From the NCBI GenBank assembly GCA_963575745.1, contig CAUYUJ010016366.1, positions 161,001 through 225,000 on the forward strand: a stretch of 64,000 nucleotides of DNA, given 5' to 3'. Source of the DNA: Prorocentrum cordatum. Lineage: Eukaryota > Sar > Dinophyceae > Prorocentrales > Prorocentraceae. The notes beneath the pieces were generated by a model, which saw only the letters and a program-made list of their open reading frames with translations, was not told the DNA's origin and made no database searches. Each line of letters starts with the position of its first letter. Within the stretch, counting starts at the first letter, position 1. Made by a program: the position numbers and the translations under genes. Below, in pieces: positions 10,661 to 23,914 of this stretch.

Positions 10661-11705
10661 ATATGGGACCGGTGTGTGTGTGTGTATATGTGTGTATGTG
10701 TGTGGGTGTGTGGGTGTGTAGGTGTGTGGGTGTGTGTGTGTGTGGGGGGGGGGCCTTCTTGATGTTCTTCTAGAAGGGAAAACCGACGTGGTGCTACTTA
10801 CGCGGTGCAACCTATGTGGTGCATTCTGACGGCGGGCGGCGAGCGGCGACGGCAGCGACGGGGCGGCGACGACGGCATCGTAGCGGGTCAGACCGACAGA
10901 CAGGCCCACAAAATGTGCGGCGACAAGGCGACGACGGGGCGGCGACGGCGGCCACATAGCCGCCAGACCTAAGACACGGCCCAGACCATGTGCGGCGACG
11001 GGGCGGCGACGGGGCGGCGACGGGGCGGCGACGGCGGCCACATTGCCGCCAGACCGTAAACACGGCCAAGTTCTTTTTACGAACCCCTGAATACAAGCAT
11101 TGGTTGGGAAATGTTTGGAAATTCGGCGCGCGCATTTCCTCATCACCCTCACCAGCGCCATCGGATCTCCGCCGTTATCGTCATCGTCGCTCGCCGCCAT
11201 TGTTGCCGTCAACATCACAGCCACTTCCATCACCGACAAATGGACATCACCATCATCACCATCATCTATAACAATAATATCAGCATCCTCGTCGTCTTGG
11301 TCGTCACCAGCACCGGCGCTGCCGTCATCGACCTTGCCGTCGTTAGCGTCATCATCGCCACCACCATAGTTAGTATCATCCTCGTTGCCGCCGTTGTCGA
11401 CGTCATAGGGATATCGCGCTCGCCCGTGTAACCGACCCGCACTGAAGCGCCCGCGCACCAGCGCGGCCTTTGAGACGCGGTGGGGACTGCCCTTCGGCAA
11501 GCGCCATCATTCCAGACCATTTCCAGTGCCAGTGAGGCCGTCGAGGCGAGCTAGCATGTTCCAAACGGCAGCCGCAATCCTGGCCGCATGGCTTTTGACA
11601 AACAAGTTGCGGGTGGGAGGCGATATGTTTGCGCGAGTAATGGAGCTGACAACCCATCAGTGACATAAATACTTGCAGCACAGCTTGCGCCACATAGAAT
11701 GCACC
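10661..11705 (-). repeat. Composite satellite material, inverted, with GGCGAC and (TG)n tracts
   Basis: A TG-rich tract (10672-10750) is followed by tandem GCGACGGGGCGGCGACGGC blocks with CACATAGCCGCCAGACC (10840-11065), the reverse complement of 24945-25235. A reversed boundary motif (CAAACAAGTTGCGGGTGGGA) lies at about 11595-11650. Confidence 0.65.
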
Positions 11706-13100
11706 ACGTCACACTTAGCTCGCACATCCAGAATGCGCACACTCACTGTCCAGGGCCCAAGAGGCCTTTCCGGGCTCCAAGAAGCCTTTCCGGGCCTCCG
11801 CCCATTCTCTTGCTCACCGTAGTTATCTTCGCAATCCTCCTCATCATCCCCTTCCGTTCCCCCATTTCCGTCCTTGTCCTTGTCACAATCGTCCTTCCCG
11901 TTTTTGTTCCGCTTCCTCCTCCCCTTCCCCCTCTTCCCGTCTTATGAGCTCTAGGCCCTGAGGGCTGGTGGATTTTACTGGGCGCCAATCCGCTGGCTAG
12001 ACTTTTTCAAGGGCCAGCGATTGCGCGGCGCTGATAGGCAGCCCTGGACTCCGCTCGAGTGGCGGGCGCATGATTGGATATACCCCCTCCCTCTCCCCCC
12101 ATGACGAGCGAGGATGCGGAGCAGGGGGCATGCGGAGGAGGAGCAGGAGGCGGAGGCGGCGGAGGAGGGAGTGGAAGGGTGAGAGCAGGAGGAGAAAGAG
12201 TAAGTGAGGTGGTGGCAGGGAGAGGAGGTGGGAAGGAAGGGGATGAGGGAGGGGATGGAAGTGTTTGGGGCGGGCATAGCAAACCCAGGATGCATCAACG
12301 ATGCTGCATCCCCTGTACAATAATCCATACCATTTAGTAATTACTAGCACCCCTTTTCACTACAGCCCACCCGCCCCTGAAACAAAAGCACCCCATTGGC
12401 TTGACATTCGGCGAGAGCCCCGTTGTGCAAAGGAGCGGCCCTCCATGTCGCAACACTTACAAATTGTTCAAAGGACTGCGCGCGGCGCTCAAGCGAGAGC
12501 CACGCTTTGAAACAACTACAAACATGAAAAGAGCAACGCTTCTCCATCCGCGCAACAGTGGTAAACCTTCGAAGCGAATGCGGGAACAGCACCTCGACAA
12601 CCATCCAACACTCGTCCATACATGCTGCGAGCGTTTAAACAGGATGCGCGCAATGCTGGAGCTGGGACCACATTTTGACGATCCGTCCTCCATCCGTATT
12701 TTTGTTGGAAGCGACCAGCATCAGGATTATACTGTGTGAGGAAGGATCTGGCCAAACGGCCGACCCGCCATAACGACACGCCTGGTGTGCTGATGGGAAC
12801 GCGCTTCTTGTAAGGATAATGGCGGTGATGAGGGAGGGTACTTGAGGAACAGGAGAAAGAGCAAAGAGTGGTGAGGATGAGAAAAACAGCCAGGACGAGG
12901 AGGAGGTTCAGAACGAGAAGGAGGAAAAGGAGAGAAGAGAGAAGAGCTTGGGAGGGAGGATGGGGGAGGGGAGAGGAGAAGGACGACGACCACGAACGGA
13001 GAAGAGGGGAAGCAGGACGACGAGGGGCAGGAGGATGGGGGAGGGAGGAAAGGAAAGGGCACCGATGAGGAGGAGGAGGAGGAGGAGGAGGAGGAGGTCA
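11706..13100. other. Intergenic; purine/pyrimidine-rich tracts, one weak ORF
   Basis: 11780-11950 is pyrimidine-rich, and 12110-12260 and 12860-13100 are GGA-rich. An open frame at 12401-12739 (112 codons, contains TYKLFKGLRAALKREP and PHFDDPSSIRIFVGSD) has a plausible amino-acid mix but no second line of evidence, so it is noted here rather than called as a gene. Confidence 0.4.
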
Positions 13101-13223
13101 AGGATGATTAGGCGGTGGAGGAGGAGGGAGCCTGTAGAAAGAAGTGGGAAAGACAGCGGCGAAGAGAAGGGTCCAAGCTCAGGACGTCGACGGCGAAGTG
13201 TAGCGATGAGAGCAGGGAGTATA

Positions 13224-13460
13224 ACGAAGGTGGTGGTGATGCTGATGATGATGTTGATGATGATGCTGATGCTAATGATGATGAGAATGACAATGATGGT
13301 GATGCTAATGCTGCTGATGATGTTGATGATGCTAATAGTGATGATGATGATGATGCTGATGATGATGCTGATGCTGATGATGATGCTCCTGATGATGATA
13401 TTGGTCACGATGACGATGATAACGATGATGGCGAAGACGACGACCACGAGGAGGAGGATG
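13224..13460 (+). repeat. GATGCT/GAT trinucleotide-type repeat
   Basis: Long run of GATGATGATGCTGATGATG variants ending at the spliced-leader relic at 13476. Confidence 0.9.
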
Positions 13461-13475
13461 AGGGGTAGAAGAAGG

Positions 13476-13497
13476 TCCGTAGCCATGTTGGCTCAAG
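13476..13497 (+). other. Relic dinoflagellate spliced leader (DinoSL)
   Basis: The 22 nt match the published DinoSL consensus at 21 of 22 positions; the only difference is T to G at position 12 (CCATGTTGG in place of CCATTTTGG). After the relic's own internal ATG, the next ATG is the ORF start at 13637. A leader encoded in the genome at this place is known from retroposed, once trans-spliced mRNAs. Confidence 0.9.
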
Positions 13498-13636
13498 TTG
13501 GAAACATCGCCCCGCGGCTCCAGCTTGAATCGCAGCCGGGGGGGGTTCGAGGGTCCACAGAACTTCAGGCACTCAGCAGTCAGGCTTCTTCCTCACGCCC
13601 CGCCTCCGCTTTCTTTCCCCAACCCTTTCTCTCGCA

Positions 13637-14500
13637 ATGTCAGGGCAATCTGGAATGGCATCGCCCAGCTCAGGCTCCGACGAGGACGCGGCCCACCGCC
13701 AGAAGATTGCCCGCACGGGCGAGACAGATGCAGAGGTTCGTGCGCATGTGGATCGCACTCGCTCTGATTTTGTATTGCTGACGGACTTCAAACGGGACCT
13801 GGAGTTATTTCCACAGCCATGGGTAAGCATTTCGAGGGCATCAGCTTGCTATTCGAGCAGCGGTTCGGCATCATCTACCGCCAGCTCCTTGTGCAGAGAA
13901 AGGGCGTCATCGACAGGCGGGAGGAGATCAAGGAGCTGCGGCAGATCCTCAATTGCATCACGAGGAAGCGCGGCCGAGGTCTCCCCCAGCTTCAACCGCC
14001 TCCCCGACCCCAACATCATCGCGATCCGTGCCCACGCCCTCGTCACCAAGACGACAGTCTGCGGCTCACCGACTGCGCGCTGGACGCCGACGACTGGGAG
14101 GTCACAAGTGAAGCAGCACCGAGGCGCTTCAACATCAAGACCACGGGCGCCTGTGCGAAAGGTCGCCCAGTGCATATGCAACCTCAAGCGTCCCGACAAC
14201 CCGCGCCGCCGATTCGAGACGCAGGATGCCGCGGGCAGCTCAGCGCAGCTCTGCGTCTCAGGTGACAAAGTCTTGCGCCAGATCAGACGCGAGCTCTACA
14301 CCAAACATGCCGGGAAACTCTTGGCTGAACGGCACCCGCAGACACGCATATTCACGGACCGCGTCATGGGCGAGATCATCTGCCATTTGAAAGGCGCACG
14401 CATTCCACGTCGTGCTGAGGAGCAGCCAGCGATCGGGCGGGGCCACAAGCGGCCAGGAACTCGGGATCGACCGCGCGGAGATGGGCAACCATATCACGGC
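13637..14500 (+). pseudogene. Retroelement ORF1-like protein, frameshifted, behind a spliced-leader relic
   Basis: Starts at the first ATG beyond the DinoSL relic (MSGQSGMASPSSGSDEDAAH). Coding-like composition then alternates between two frames: frame 1 to about 13818; frame 2 13819-13975 (GKHFEGISLLFEQRFGIIYR, then a basic helical part); frame 1 (SFNRLPDPNIIAIRAHALVT); frame 2 (DCALDADDWEVTSEAAPRRF); then frame 1 again from about 14160 to 14420 (LCVSGDKVLRQIRRELYTKH, LLAERHPQTRIFTDRVMGEI). At least four single-base shifts break it. The N-terminal acidic/helical part followed by an F-N-R-x-P-D-P block and the D-K-x-x-R-Q-I-R-x-E block resembles what I recall of ORF1-type proteins of dinoflagellate LINE-like elements; this is from memory, not a search. 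No reverse transcriptase was found downstream. Confidence 0.5.
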
Positions 14501-17024
<2,524 letters not shown>

Positions 17025-18032
17025 AGAGGAAGAAACACAGACACAATGAATCGTCGACTCCCAGAGGGTGAACATATGGGAAGTGGGGGGGAAGACAGAA
17101 GCCCAGGAAATATGGAAAAATAGTGGGGTTCCTGTTATTGAATCGCTTCGCTCATTCCGCCGGCCCATACGGTCTCATGTCTGTCGTTTGCCCGAGGGCC
17201 TGGTGTCAATGCGGCGCTTTGGGGGTTCCTGGGGCCGCTTGGGGGACTCCCGGGGCGCTCGGGGGCATTTGGGGGGCCTCCTGGGGCCGCTTGGGGGACT
17301 CTTGGGGGCCTCCTGAGGGCCTCGTGGGGGCCTCTTGGGGCCTCTTAGGGGCCTCTTGGGGCTTCGTAGGGGCTTCTTAGGGCCGAGGGCGCGAAATTTT
17401 GTTTCGTGTTCCCTCTCTGGGGCCCCTTTGGGGGTGTTCTTGGGGCCCTCTTGGACCGTCTTGGAGGCTTCTTGGGCCGTCTTCGAGCCCTCTTGGGCCA
17501 TCTTGGGGCCCTCTTGGGGGCCTCTTGGGCCCTCTTGGGGCGATCTTGGGGGCCTCTGGGGCCGTCTTGGGGCGTCGGGAACCGAAAAGGTGGAAGCTCC
17601 AAAATCTTTCAAAAACCTAAGGAAAAACAATGAATTTTGCCTCCGGGGGCCCTCTTGGGAGTGCTCTGGGAGGCCTCTTGGGGCGTCTGGGGGCTATCTT
17701 GGGCGTCTTGGAGCGATCTTGTGGCATGTCGGACCCCTCGTGTACCATCTTGGGGGCCTCTTGGGGGCCTCTTGGCCTTTCTTGGGGCTCTCGGGGACGT
17801 CTCGGAGCCCTGTTGGTGCGCTCATGGAGCGCTCCTGGAGCGCTCTGGGGGACTCCTCCCGGGACTCTCTCAGGACCTTGCCGGGGTACTTTTCGTCCGG
17901 GGACCCCCAGGGGCCGCCCCGCGCGCGCGAACTAGAGAATTCTTAACCAGTTACCGGAGATCTTAGCACGCCTCTGGCCCGTTGGGCCGGCGAATTTGCG
18001 TGCATTTATTTGTGTGCTCGTGGGCCCCTTCA
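17025..18032 (+). repeat. Family G repeat, split by an insertion
   Basis: The left part (17025-17122: AGGAAGAAACACAGACACAAT, then AAATATGG words) and the right part (17995-18032: GCATTTATTTGTGTG...GGGCCCCTTCAT) join to give the same sequence as 2412-2582. The interval between them is the CTTGGGG element. Confidence 0.8.
17139..17994 (+). mobile_element. CTTGGGG-rich element, about 855 bp, copy 1
   Basis: Starts TTATTGAATCGCTTCGCTCA followed by TTCCGCCGGCCCA and ends CACGCCTCTGGCCCGTTGGG then CCGGCGAATTT. The ends share an inverted GCCGGCCCA/TGGGCCGGC core. The interior is made of GGGGGCCTCTTGGGGCC microrepeats around an A-rich core (17580-17635). Copy 2 lies at 37568-38376 with the same ends; diverged reverse relatives lie at 45200-45850, and a fragment at 63315-63530. 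Confidence 0.85.
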
Positions 18033-19473
18033 TCATGGCATCGCCGCGCCGCTCAGCGCCCCGTTCCCCGAGGCCTCGCGCACCTGGTGCGCCTCTTTTG
18101 CGTCGCTGAGAACATTCCATCCCGGAGCGAGCTCCGAGCGCGAGCTCGACAGGAATCGGGGGCGGCAAAGAGGGGGGTGATGACTAGGGGGGGTGATATC
18201 ATGGCGGGGGCCATGATATTTCCCCAGATGTCATGCCTCCTCTCCTTATTCCATTACGTCCCTGGCCCCCCCGCTGGGCCGCTCACGTGCCGCCGATCAC
18301 GACTTGCACCCCCCCCTCTTTGACGCCCCCCTCTTTGCCCCTCCCGAAGAAATAGCTCGGCCTCTGGCTCGGCCCCAGCGCAGCCGGCGAGTCATGGAGC
18401 GAGCCTCTCGCTAGATGCGTTGACCGCGGCATCCCCTCAGCTGCTCAAGGCGTTCCTGGTGGGGTGGCTTCCTTCCTCTTCGACTTGAGGCCGCTGGCGC
18501 CTTCTCCTATGTTCAGTTCGTCCCTCCCCCAGCCAAACTCCCCCGCACTGCGCGGTCCCGCGCCCTGGCAAGCTGTCACTTCGAACCCGGGGCGGGCCCC
18601 TATATTCCAATGTTTGACGTCCACGCGCGTTGCCTCCCTGATCCGCGCTAGCAAGTCCACTCACGACTTTTTTCTCCGATCGGCTTAAGCGCTTGAACGG
18701 CTGGCGACGCCCGCCGCTTAGATGAGCGTTCGCTAGCCAGTCTTCCCTTTCCAGCAGCAGCACCCACCATTCTGGAAACAGCCAGCGTCAGCTTAATTTC
18801 TGGCGGCTGCAACTCGAGCCTTTCCTGGGCAGATCGGATCTGGTCTCCTCACTTCTTCCCGCTCCCTTCGGTTGCGTATTTGTGCCGTTGCCCGCGTTGA
18901 TTTGACCCTCTCCCGCTCCCCTCTTGTTCCATCGGACCACGGCCCGAAGATCCGCATCCAACGCATTGTCGTAAAAGGGATATGGTTCCATTTGCACCCA
19001 GAGTGCCTCACCGAAATGTAATCACAGCGTCTCTCTTCTTGGCTTCCGATGTGCATCGGTGATGCCCGTTCGTTGCTTCGTTCCGATGTCATTGCTGCGA
19101 CGCCTGTCTTTCGTGCGGTGGCGGCCTTCCAATGCTTAATGCACGGGTGACAGACGGCTGCTCTTCCGCCAGAACGAGCCGCGTTGCCTAGGCTGTAGTC
19201 CACACGGCACCGACTCGCAGGCACAGAGCTGGCGCTGTCTTATATATGTTTCGTTTTTTGCTCGCGCCGTCTCTCTCCCCCATGTTGCGTCGTACCCCGT
19301 CTTTCGTAGTGTTCTCCGTGCTGCCACTGTTTCACGCGTTGCATACCATGAGCCCGCCTCCCACAGTCCATCTAGCGGGAAGCACAGCACCAACTGTACA
19401 GTTCCAGCGGCGGCGCTGCTGAGTGGATCGTGGACTTGATGCGCCAGGCACATGCGAGGAGGGGTAGGAGGAA
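18033..19473. other. No gene recognised; one foldback sequence
   Basis: 18160-18350 folds on itself: GGCAAAGAGGGGGGTGATGA pairs with the CACCCCCCCCTCTTTGACG and CCCCCCTCTTTGCCCC stretch, with a small inner ATATCATGG/CCATGATAT hairpin at 18196-18220. The general design (G-run, AAAG, hairpin core) resembles the introners. The rest shows no coding signal. Confidence 0.5.
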
Positions 19474-19734
19474 GGAGGAGGAGGAGGAGGAGGAGGAGGA
19501 AGAGGAGGAGCAGGAAGAGGAGGAGGATTGAAATTAGAATGAGGGGAGAGGAGGAAGAGGAAAGCCAGGAATGATGAGACGCAGGGCAGGGAGGAGGACG
19601 AGGAGGGGCAGGGGTGAGGAGGGAGGAGGGGAGAGGAGGACAGGGCGGGGCATGGGCGAGGAAGACAAGAGAAGGGAGGACCCAGGCGCAGAAGGAGGAG
19701 GGGGCGAGGGGAGAGGGGAAGCCGGGAAGCCCCT
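19474..19734 (+). repeat. GGA-rich purine tract
   Basis: AGGAGGAGG-dominated, interrupted by GGCAGGG and GAGGACAGG words; low complexity only. Confidence 0.8.
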
Positions 19735-19930
19735 CCCCAGAGATCCAACGCATTGAAAACAAATCAAGACGGAGGTTTCTTTCAGTTTTCGGCCTCTATA
19801 GGGACCCTCGCCGGACCCTGGAGCCGTCCAAAAACGACTCAGGGTGAAAAACCGGTCCTGGGGAACGGGTCGAGACTCCGGGGGACCGCGTACTGAACAA
19901 AGCACGACATCGGATCTCTGGGTCTCGGGT
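19735..19930 (+). mobile_element. Family D element, CCCAGAGATCC inverted ends, copy 1
   Basis: Left end CCCCAGAGATCCAACGCATT; right end GACATCGGATCTCTGGGTCT, i.e. the same CCCAGAGATCC inverted. The interior carries TTCGGCCTCTATAGGGACCC, a GTCCAAAAACGACTC block and CGGTCCTGGGGAACGGGTCG. Other copies: 21310-21495, 21672-21862, part at 20690-20830, reverse at 285-455. Confidence 0.85.
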
Positions 19931-20689
19931 CTCTGACCTGGTCCTGCGGGGGAGCACGAGCGAACGAGCAGCGGCAGCGCGCCCGCCCACGGAGTCCGGC
20001 CCCACGAATGGCACACATCGCGCCCGCGGTCTGTCGGCCAGCGGCCTGGGCGCCAGGGGTGGGCCTGAACGGTGCTTTGGCGAGTTCGTGGGCCGTTTTC
20101 GTTGCGGCTTCGTTTTGCGACAGAGGCGGATTGGAGAGAAAACGAGGGAAAGCGAAAAAAAGCGAAAACGAAAAACACCGTTTAGGTTCAGCCCTGCTGG
20201 GCGCCAGGGAGCCAACCGTCGGACGGGGCCAGGACGAGGATTAGTCCGTTCCAGAACGTTCTGGGTTGCTACCAGAGCGTTCCGGAACGTTCTGAGGAGG
20301 CCGCGGCGCCCGAGACACCTTCCAGAGCCGCCGGATCTCAGAGATTGCCGACGTCTCCTCACCCGATGTTGTCCTCGTCCTGGCTTCGTCTTGAGCCACG
20401 CGCAGACGGGGGGGGGGAAGGAGGGGGGCGGCTTCTCAGAGGCACCCCTGCCTCTCAGATGGCGCGGTCCGTACGTGTAGGTGTGGGGCCGGTGCCTTCT
20501 GAGAAGCAGCCTCCCTCTAAGAAGCCTTCCCCCCTCCCTCCCTCGAAGAAGCCTTCCCTCGAAGAAGCCTTCCCCCTCCCTCCTTCCCTCTAAGAAGCCT
20601 TCCCTCGAAGAAGCCTTCCCCCCTCCCTCCACCCCCCTGTGCGCGCCGCCAAGGGGGGGGGCCGGGAGCCCTGAACTCCGACGCTGCGG
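19931..20689. other. No gene recognised; GAAGAAGCCTTCC short repeats
   Basis: 20505-20625 holds five to six imperfect copies of a TCGAAGAAGCCTTCCCCC word. 20220-20310 has several TTCCAGAACGTTCTG-like palindromic words (GGAACGTTCTGAGG). No supported coding region. Confidence 0.5.
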
Positions 20690-20830
20690 GAAATGCAGCG
20701 CGGAAGCTTCTCGCAGTGCTCGGCCCCTGGGGGCCCTCGCCGGACCTCGGGGCCGTCAAAGAGGATCACTCGGGGTGAGTGAATGAAGCGCCGGCCCTGG
20801 GGAACGGGTTCTAGAATTCAAAGTATTGGC
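20690..20830 (+). mobile_element. Family D element, partial copy
   Basis: Matches the interior of family D (CCCTGGGGGCCCTCGCCGGA, GGGGCCGTCAAAG, CCCTGGGGAACGGGTT) but lacks recognisable ends. Confidence 0.65.
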
Positions 20831-20958
20831 TTCTGACTTCAAGAGATTTGTTTTCGAATTCAGAAAATTGGCTGGGGAACTGAAGAGAAGTAGTTTTTTT
20901 ATCAAAACACTGGTTTCAAAATTCAAGAAAACAGACCTCTGGCGACCTCGCACTGAGA

Positions 20959-21122
20959 TTAAGTCGGGCCTGTCCCTGCACAGGGGGAATATTCAAAAAT
21001 AGTATTAAAAAGAAAGTATGGGGACTTGTTTAATGATTTGTGTTTGCAGTTTTGGCGCATTTCTGTTTTACTTTTAATGATTCGTCCAAAATCCCCCTGT
21101 AGGGGGACAGGCCCGACCTCCA
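20959..21122 (+). mobile_element. Family E MITE, 26-bp inverted ends, TSD ACTGAGA
   Basis: Left GTCGGGCCTGTCCCTGCAC then AGGGGGA; right TCCCCCTGTAGGGGGACAG then GCCCGAC: inverted over 26 bp with two mismatches. Direct repeat ACTGAGA at 952-958 (20952-20958) and 21123-21129 flanks it. AT-rich interior. A second copy is at 30532-30707. Confidence 0.85.
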
Positions 21123-21309
21123 ACTGAGAAGCTCAAGACGTCGGATGTCCTGGGAGCGCGGGCGCGCAGCACCCCGTCAGGAGGGCATAGGCGCGGCCGG
21201 GGCTCTCGGCCGGCCCCTTCGCCGCGCTGTGGCGCTCCCAGAGCGCGGAGGAGACGATGAGACCACCCCGGAGATCCAACGCCGGGAATGAACCGATCCT
21301 ACAAAACCG

Positions 21310-21495
21310 GTCTGGCCCAGAGATCCAGCGCATTGAAAAAAATCGAGGCGGAGGTGTTTCTCCATGTTCGGCCTCTGGGGGCCCTCGCCGGGCCCCGGGG
21401 CCGTCCAAAAACGACGCGGGGTGAAAAACCGGTCTTGGGGGAACGGGTCGAGACTCCGGGGGACCGCGCATGGAAAAAATCACGACATCGCACCG
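21310..21495 (+). mobile_element. Family D element, copy 2
   Basis: Begins GGCCCAGAGATCCAGCGCA, shares the ATTGAAAAAAATCGAGGCGG opening and the CGGTCTTGGGGGAACGGGTC block, and ends near ACGACATCGCACCGCTGGG. Confidence 0.8.
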
Positions 21496-21630
21496 CTGGG
21501 ACGGCAGCTCAAAATTGGTCCGTGGGCCCCTCCCAGGGTCCAAGCGCACCAGTTTTCCAAGCTGCGTCCAGCCGTGGCGACGAGGCGTCCCCACGAAGGA
21601 CCACTACCGTTGTCTCAACTTGCCCTCCTG
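21496..21630 (-). mobile_element. Family C-like element, reverse copy
   Basis: Reverse complement is colinear with 4085-4230 (GGCTGGACGCAGCTTGGAAA, CTGGTGCGCTTGGA, TGAGCTGCCGTC). Confidence 0.65.
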
Positions 21631-21671
21631 TGACTATTCCCCCCTGACGTTGCCCCCCGATGCCCGCTTTC

Positions 21672-21862
21672 CTAGAGATCCAACGCATTGAAAAATCAAG
21701 ACAAAGGTTTATTTCAACTTTCGGCCTCTATAGGGGCCCTCGCCGGGCCCCGGGACCGTCAAAAAACGACTCAGGATGAAAAACCGGTCCTGGGGAATGT
21801 GTTGAGACTTCGGGGGACCGCGCATCAACAAAAATCACGACCTCGGATCTCTGGGTTCTGTG
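21672..21862 (+). mobile_element. Family D element, copy 3
   Basis: Opens CTAGAGATCCAACGCATTGA and closes GACCTCGGATCTCTGGGTTC; nearly identical to the 19735 copy through TTTCGGCCTCTATAGGGGCC. Confidence 0.85.
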
Positions 21863-21974
21863 CCAGACCTCTGGCCTCTGGCGGCCGTTCGGGACGGCCC
21901 CGGCACCCGCAGGACGCTCTCGGCGGGGCGCAGCTGCCGGAGCGCATCCCGAGCCTGGACGTTGGGCGTTGCGC

Positions 21975-22123
21975 AATGGGGGGGTCATAACTGGGGGGCG
22001 GCGAGGGTGGTCCGAGAAGAGACCCCAACGGTACCTATAGACGAGCCCCCCGGGGCTCCGGAGTGGCCCGAAAGGGGCACGAAAGGGGACGGTTTCTGAC
22101 CCCCCCGTTTAGGACCTCCCATT
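21975..22123. mobile_element. Foldback element with AATGGG...CCCATT ends
   Basis: AATGGGGGGGTCATAACTGG at the left pairs with CCGTTTAGGACCTCCCATT at the right. 149 bp; no target duplication seen. Confidence 0.65.
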
Positions 22124-22344
22124 AGGCCACGCCCAAGGGCAGCCCCGGGCACCGACCGAGACACCCGCGACCCTCGAGCTCCAAACCTCGACGGCGCTCC
22201 CTCCCCCCGCCTCCCGCCAGGACCTCCTGGGCGCACGAGCGGCGAGCATGTCTCCATGCCGTCACAGGGCCCATTCCGCTCCGATCGACCGGTCCGGTTC
22301 TTCGATTCTCGTGTGGGGGACCTTCTGGGGCACACCTGATGGAC

Positions 22345-22455
22345 CTGTTCGATTCCAGTTCGACTCCAGTTCGACTCCAGTTCGACTCAAGTTCGATTCA
22401 GGTTCGACTCACGTTCGACTCAGGTTCGACTCGAGTCGACGGACGTTCGACGCAG
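22345..22455 (+). repeat. 12-bp tandem repeat CCAGTTCGACTC
   Basis: Eight to nine degenerate copies of TTCGACTCCAG / TTCGACTCAGG in tandem. Confidence 0.9.
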
Positions 22456-22743
22456 CTTCGACGCACGAGCGGAGCGATTGGCTCCAAAAAGGTCCCCAGA
22501 ATGAGCATCTAACGGTTCGACATCGATTCCAGCTGGCGCGCTCCGATTGAATCCCCGATATTCCGAGGCCCCGATGCGGCCCGCTGCTCGCATGGCGTCG
22601 TTGTTCGTCCTGGCGCGGCCGAGCCGATCAGATGCCGACTCCGTGCCGACGCGGCTCGATTCGATGCACGTTCCGAGCCGACCCGATGTCCCGAAGCGGT
22701 GCTGGCGGACCACCCAGGCATGCGGTGTCCGGAGCTTTTCAGG

Positions 22744-23190
22744 ACGGATTCCCTAGAAGTCCCGACCCCTTCTCCAGAGGGCCGCGTTTAAGACGGATTC
22801 CCTAGAAGTCCCGACCCCTTCTCCAGAGGGCCGCGTTTAAGACGGATTCCCTAGAAGTCCCGACCCCTTCTCCAGAGGGCCGCGTTTAAGACGGATTCCT
22901 TAGAAGTCCCGACCACTTCTCCAGAGGGCGACGTTTTCCTTCCTTCGCTCCGAGCCGTTCCTCGACGGCCCCGGGGCCTCGGTGTCCTGAGCTGTTCAGG
23001 ACGGATTCCCTAGAAGTCCCGCCCCCTTCTCCAGAGGGCCGCGTGTTCATTCCTTCGCTCCGAGCCGTTCCTCGACGGCCCCGGGGCCTCGGTGTCCTGA
23101 GCTGTTCAGGACGGATTCCCTAGAAGTCCCGCCCCCTTCTCAAGAGGGCCGCGTGTTCATTCCTTCGCTCCGAGCCGCTCCTCGACGGCC
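22744..23190 (+). repeat. 49-bp tandem array merging into a 110-bp higher-order repeat
   Basis: ACGGATTCCCTAGAAGTCCC starts at 22744, 22793, 22842 and 22891 (period 49) and again at 23001 and 23111 (period 110, with a TTCCTTCGCTCCGAGCCGTT spacer added). Copies differ at only a few positions. Confidence 0.95.
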
Positions 23191-23314
23191 CCGGGGCCCG
23201 GGAAGGGCCCCCAGAAGCCGACGGTCGAGGAAGAGCCTCCGCCCCGATTTCTGGCGCGGCGCCGCGAGGTCTGGGCATTGCCGCCGGGGCGCCTACGGGC
23301 GCTCCGGCCCTGAA

Positions 23315-23514
23315 TCGGGCCGAACGAAAGGGGGGGATAGGGAAGAGGGGGGGGTTACGAAATCTGCTGCGTGCAGCTGGTTGCGGCCCCGCCGCCGGGG
23401 CCCGTTCCTCGATACATGGGCGCCTCGCGGCGCGGGGAGGCGCCGGGAAAAGCAGCTGCGTGAGCCGATTCTCTGCGCTGCCCTTTGCTGATCCCCCCCT
23501 TTCGTTCCCCCCGA
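23315..23514 (+). mobile_element. Family A introner, copy outside a recognised gene
   Basis: Ends TCGGGCCGAACGAAAGGGGG and CCCCCTTTCGTTCCCCCCGA are inverted repeats; the interior (TTACGAAATCTGCTGCGTGC, CGATACATGGGCGCCTC) is colinear with the TPPP intron-1 element at 30870-31064 and the copy at 34178-34371. A partial duplication of its right end follows (23545-23600). Confidence 0.85.
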
Positions 23515-23629
23515 CTACTTCCAAAACAAAACAAACAAAAAAATAGCTGATTCTCTGCCCTGCCCTTTGCTGATCCCCCCCTTGAGTTCCCCCCCGCTAA
23601 AGCGCGTCCAAAGCGACCAAAGCAACTAA

Positions 23630-23881
23630 AGCGTTCGTTCCCCCCGACTAAAGCGCGGCCAACCGACCGCTGGCGCGCTGCACGCCCCGCGACGGGGGCC
23701 CCCCGCGCGCGCGGGGGCGCGGCTCGCCGCGCGGGGCGCGCGGCCGAGCACCCGGGCGCCACGAGCGGTGGCGCGCCATCGCGGCGGGCGCGCGCGCCGC
23801 AGAGCTACAGGCCGGGCGCGCGCCGCGCCCACGTCGTGAGAAAGGCCGCGTGCCCAGGGTGGGCCGACGCCGACGCCCACG

Positions 23882-23914
<33 letters not shown>

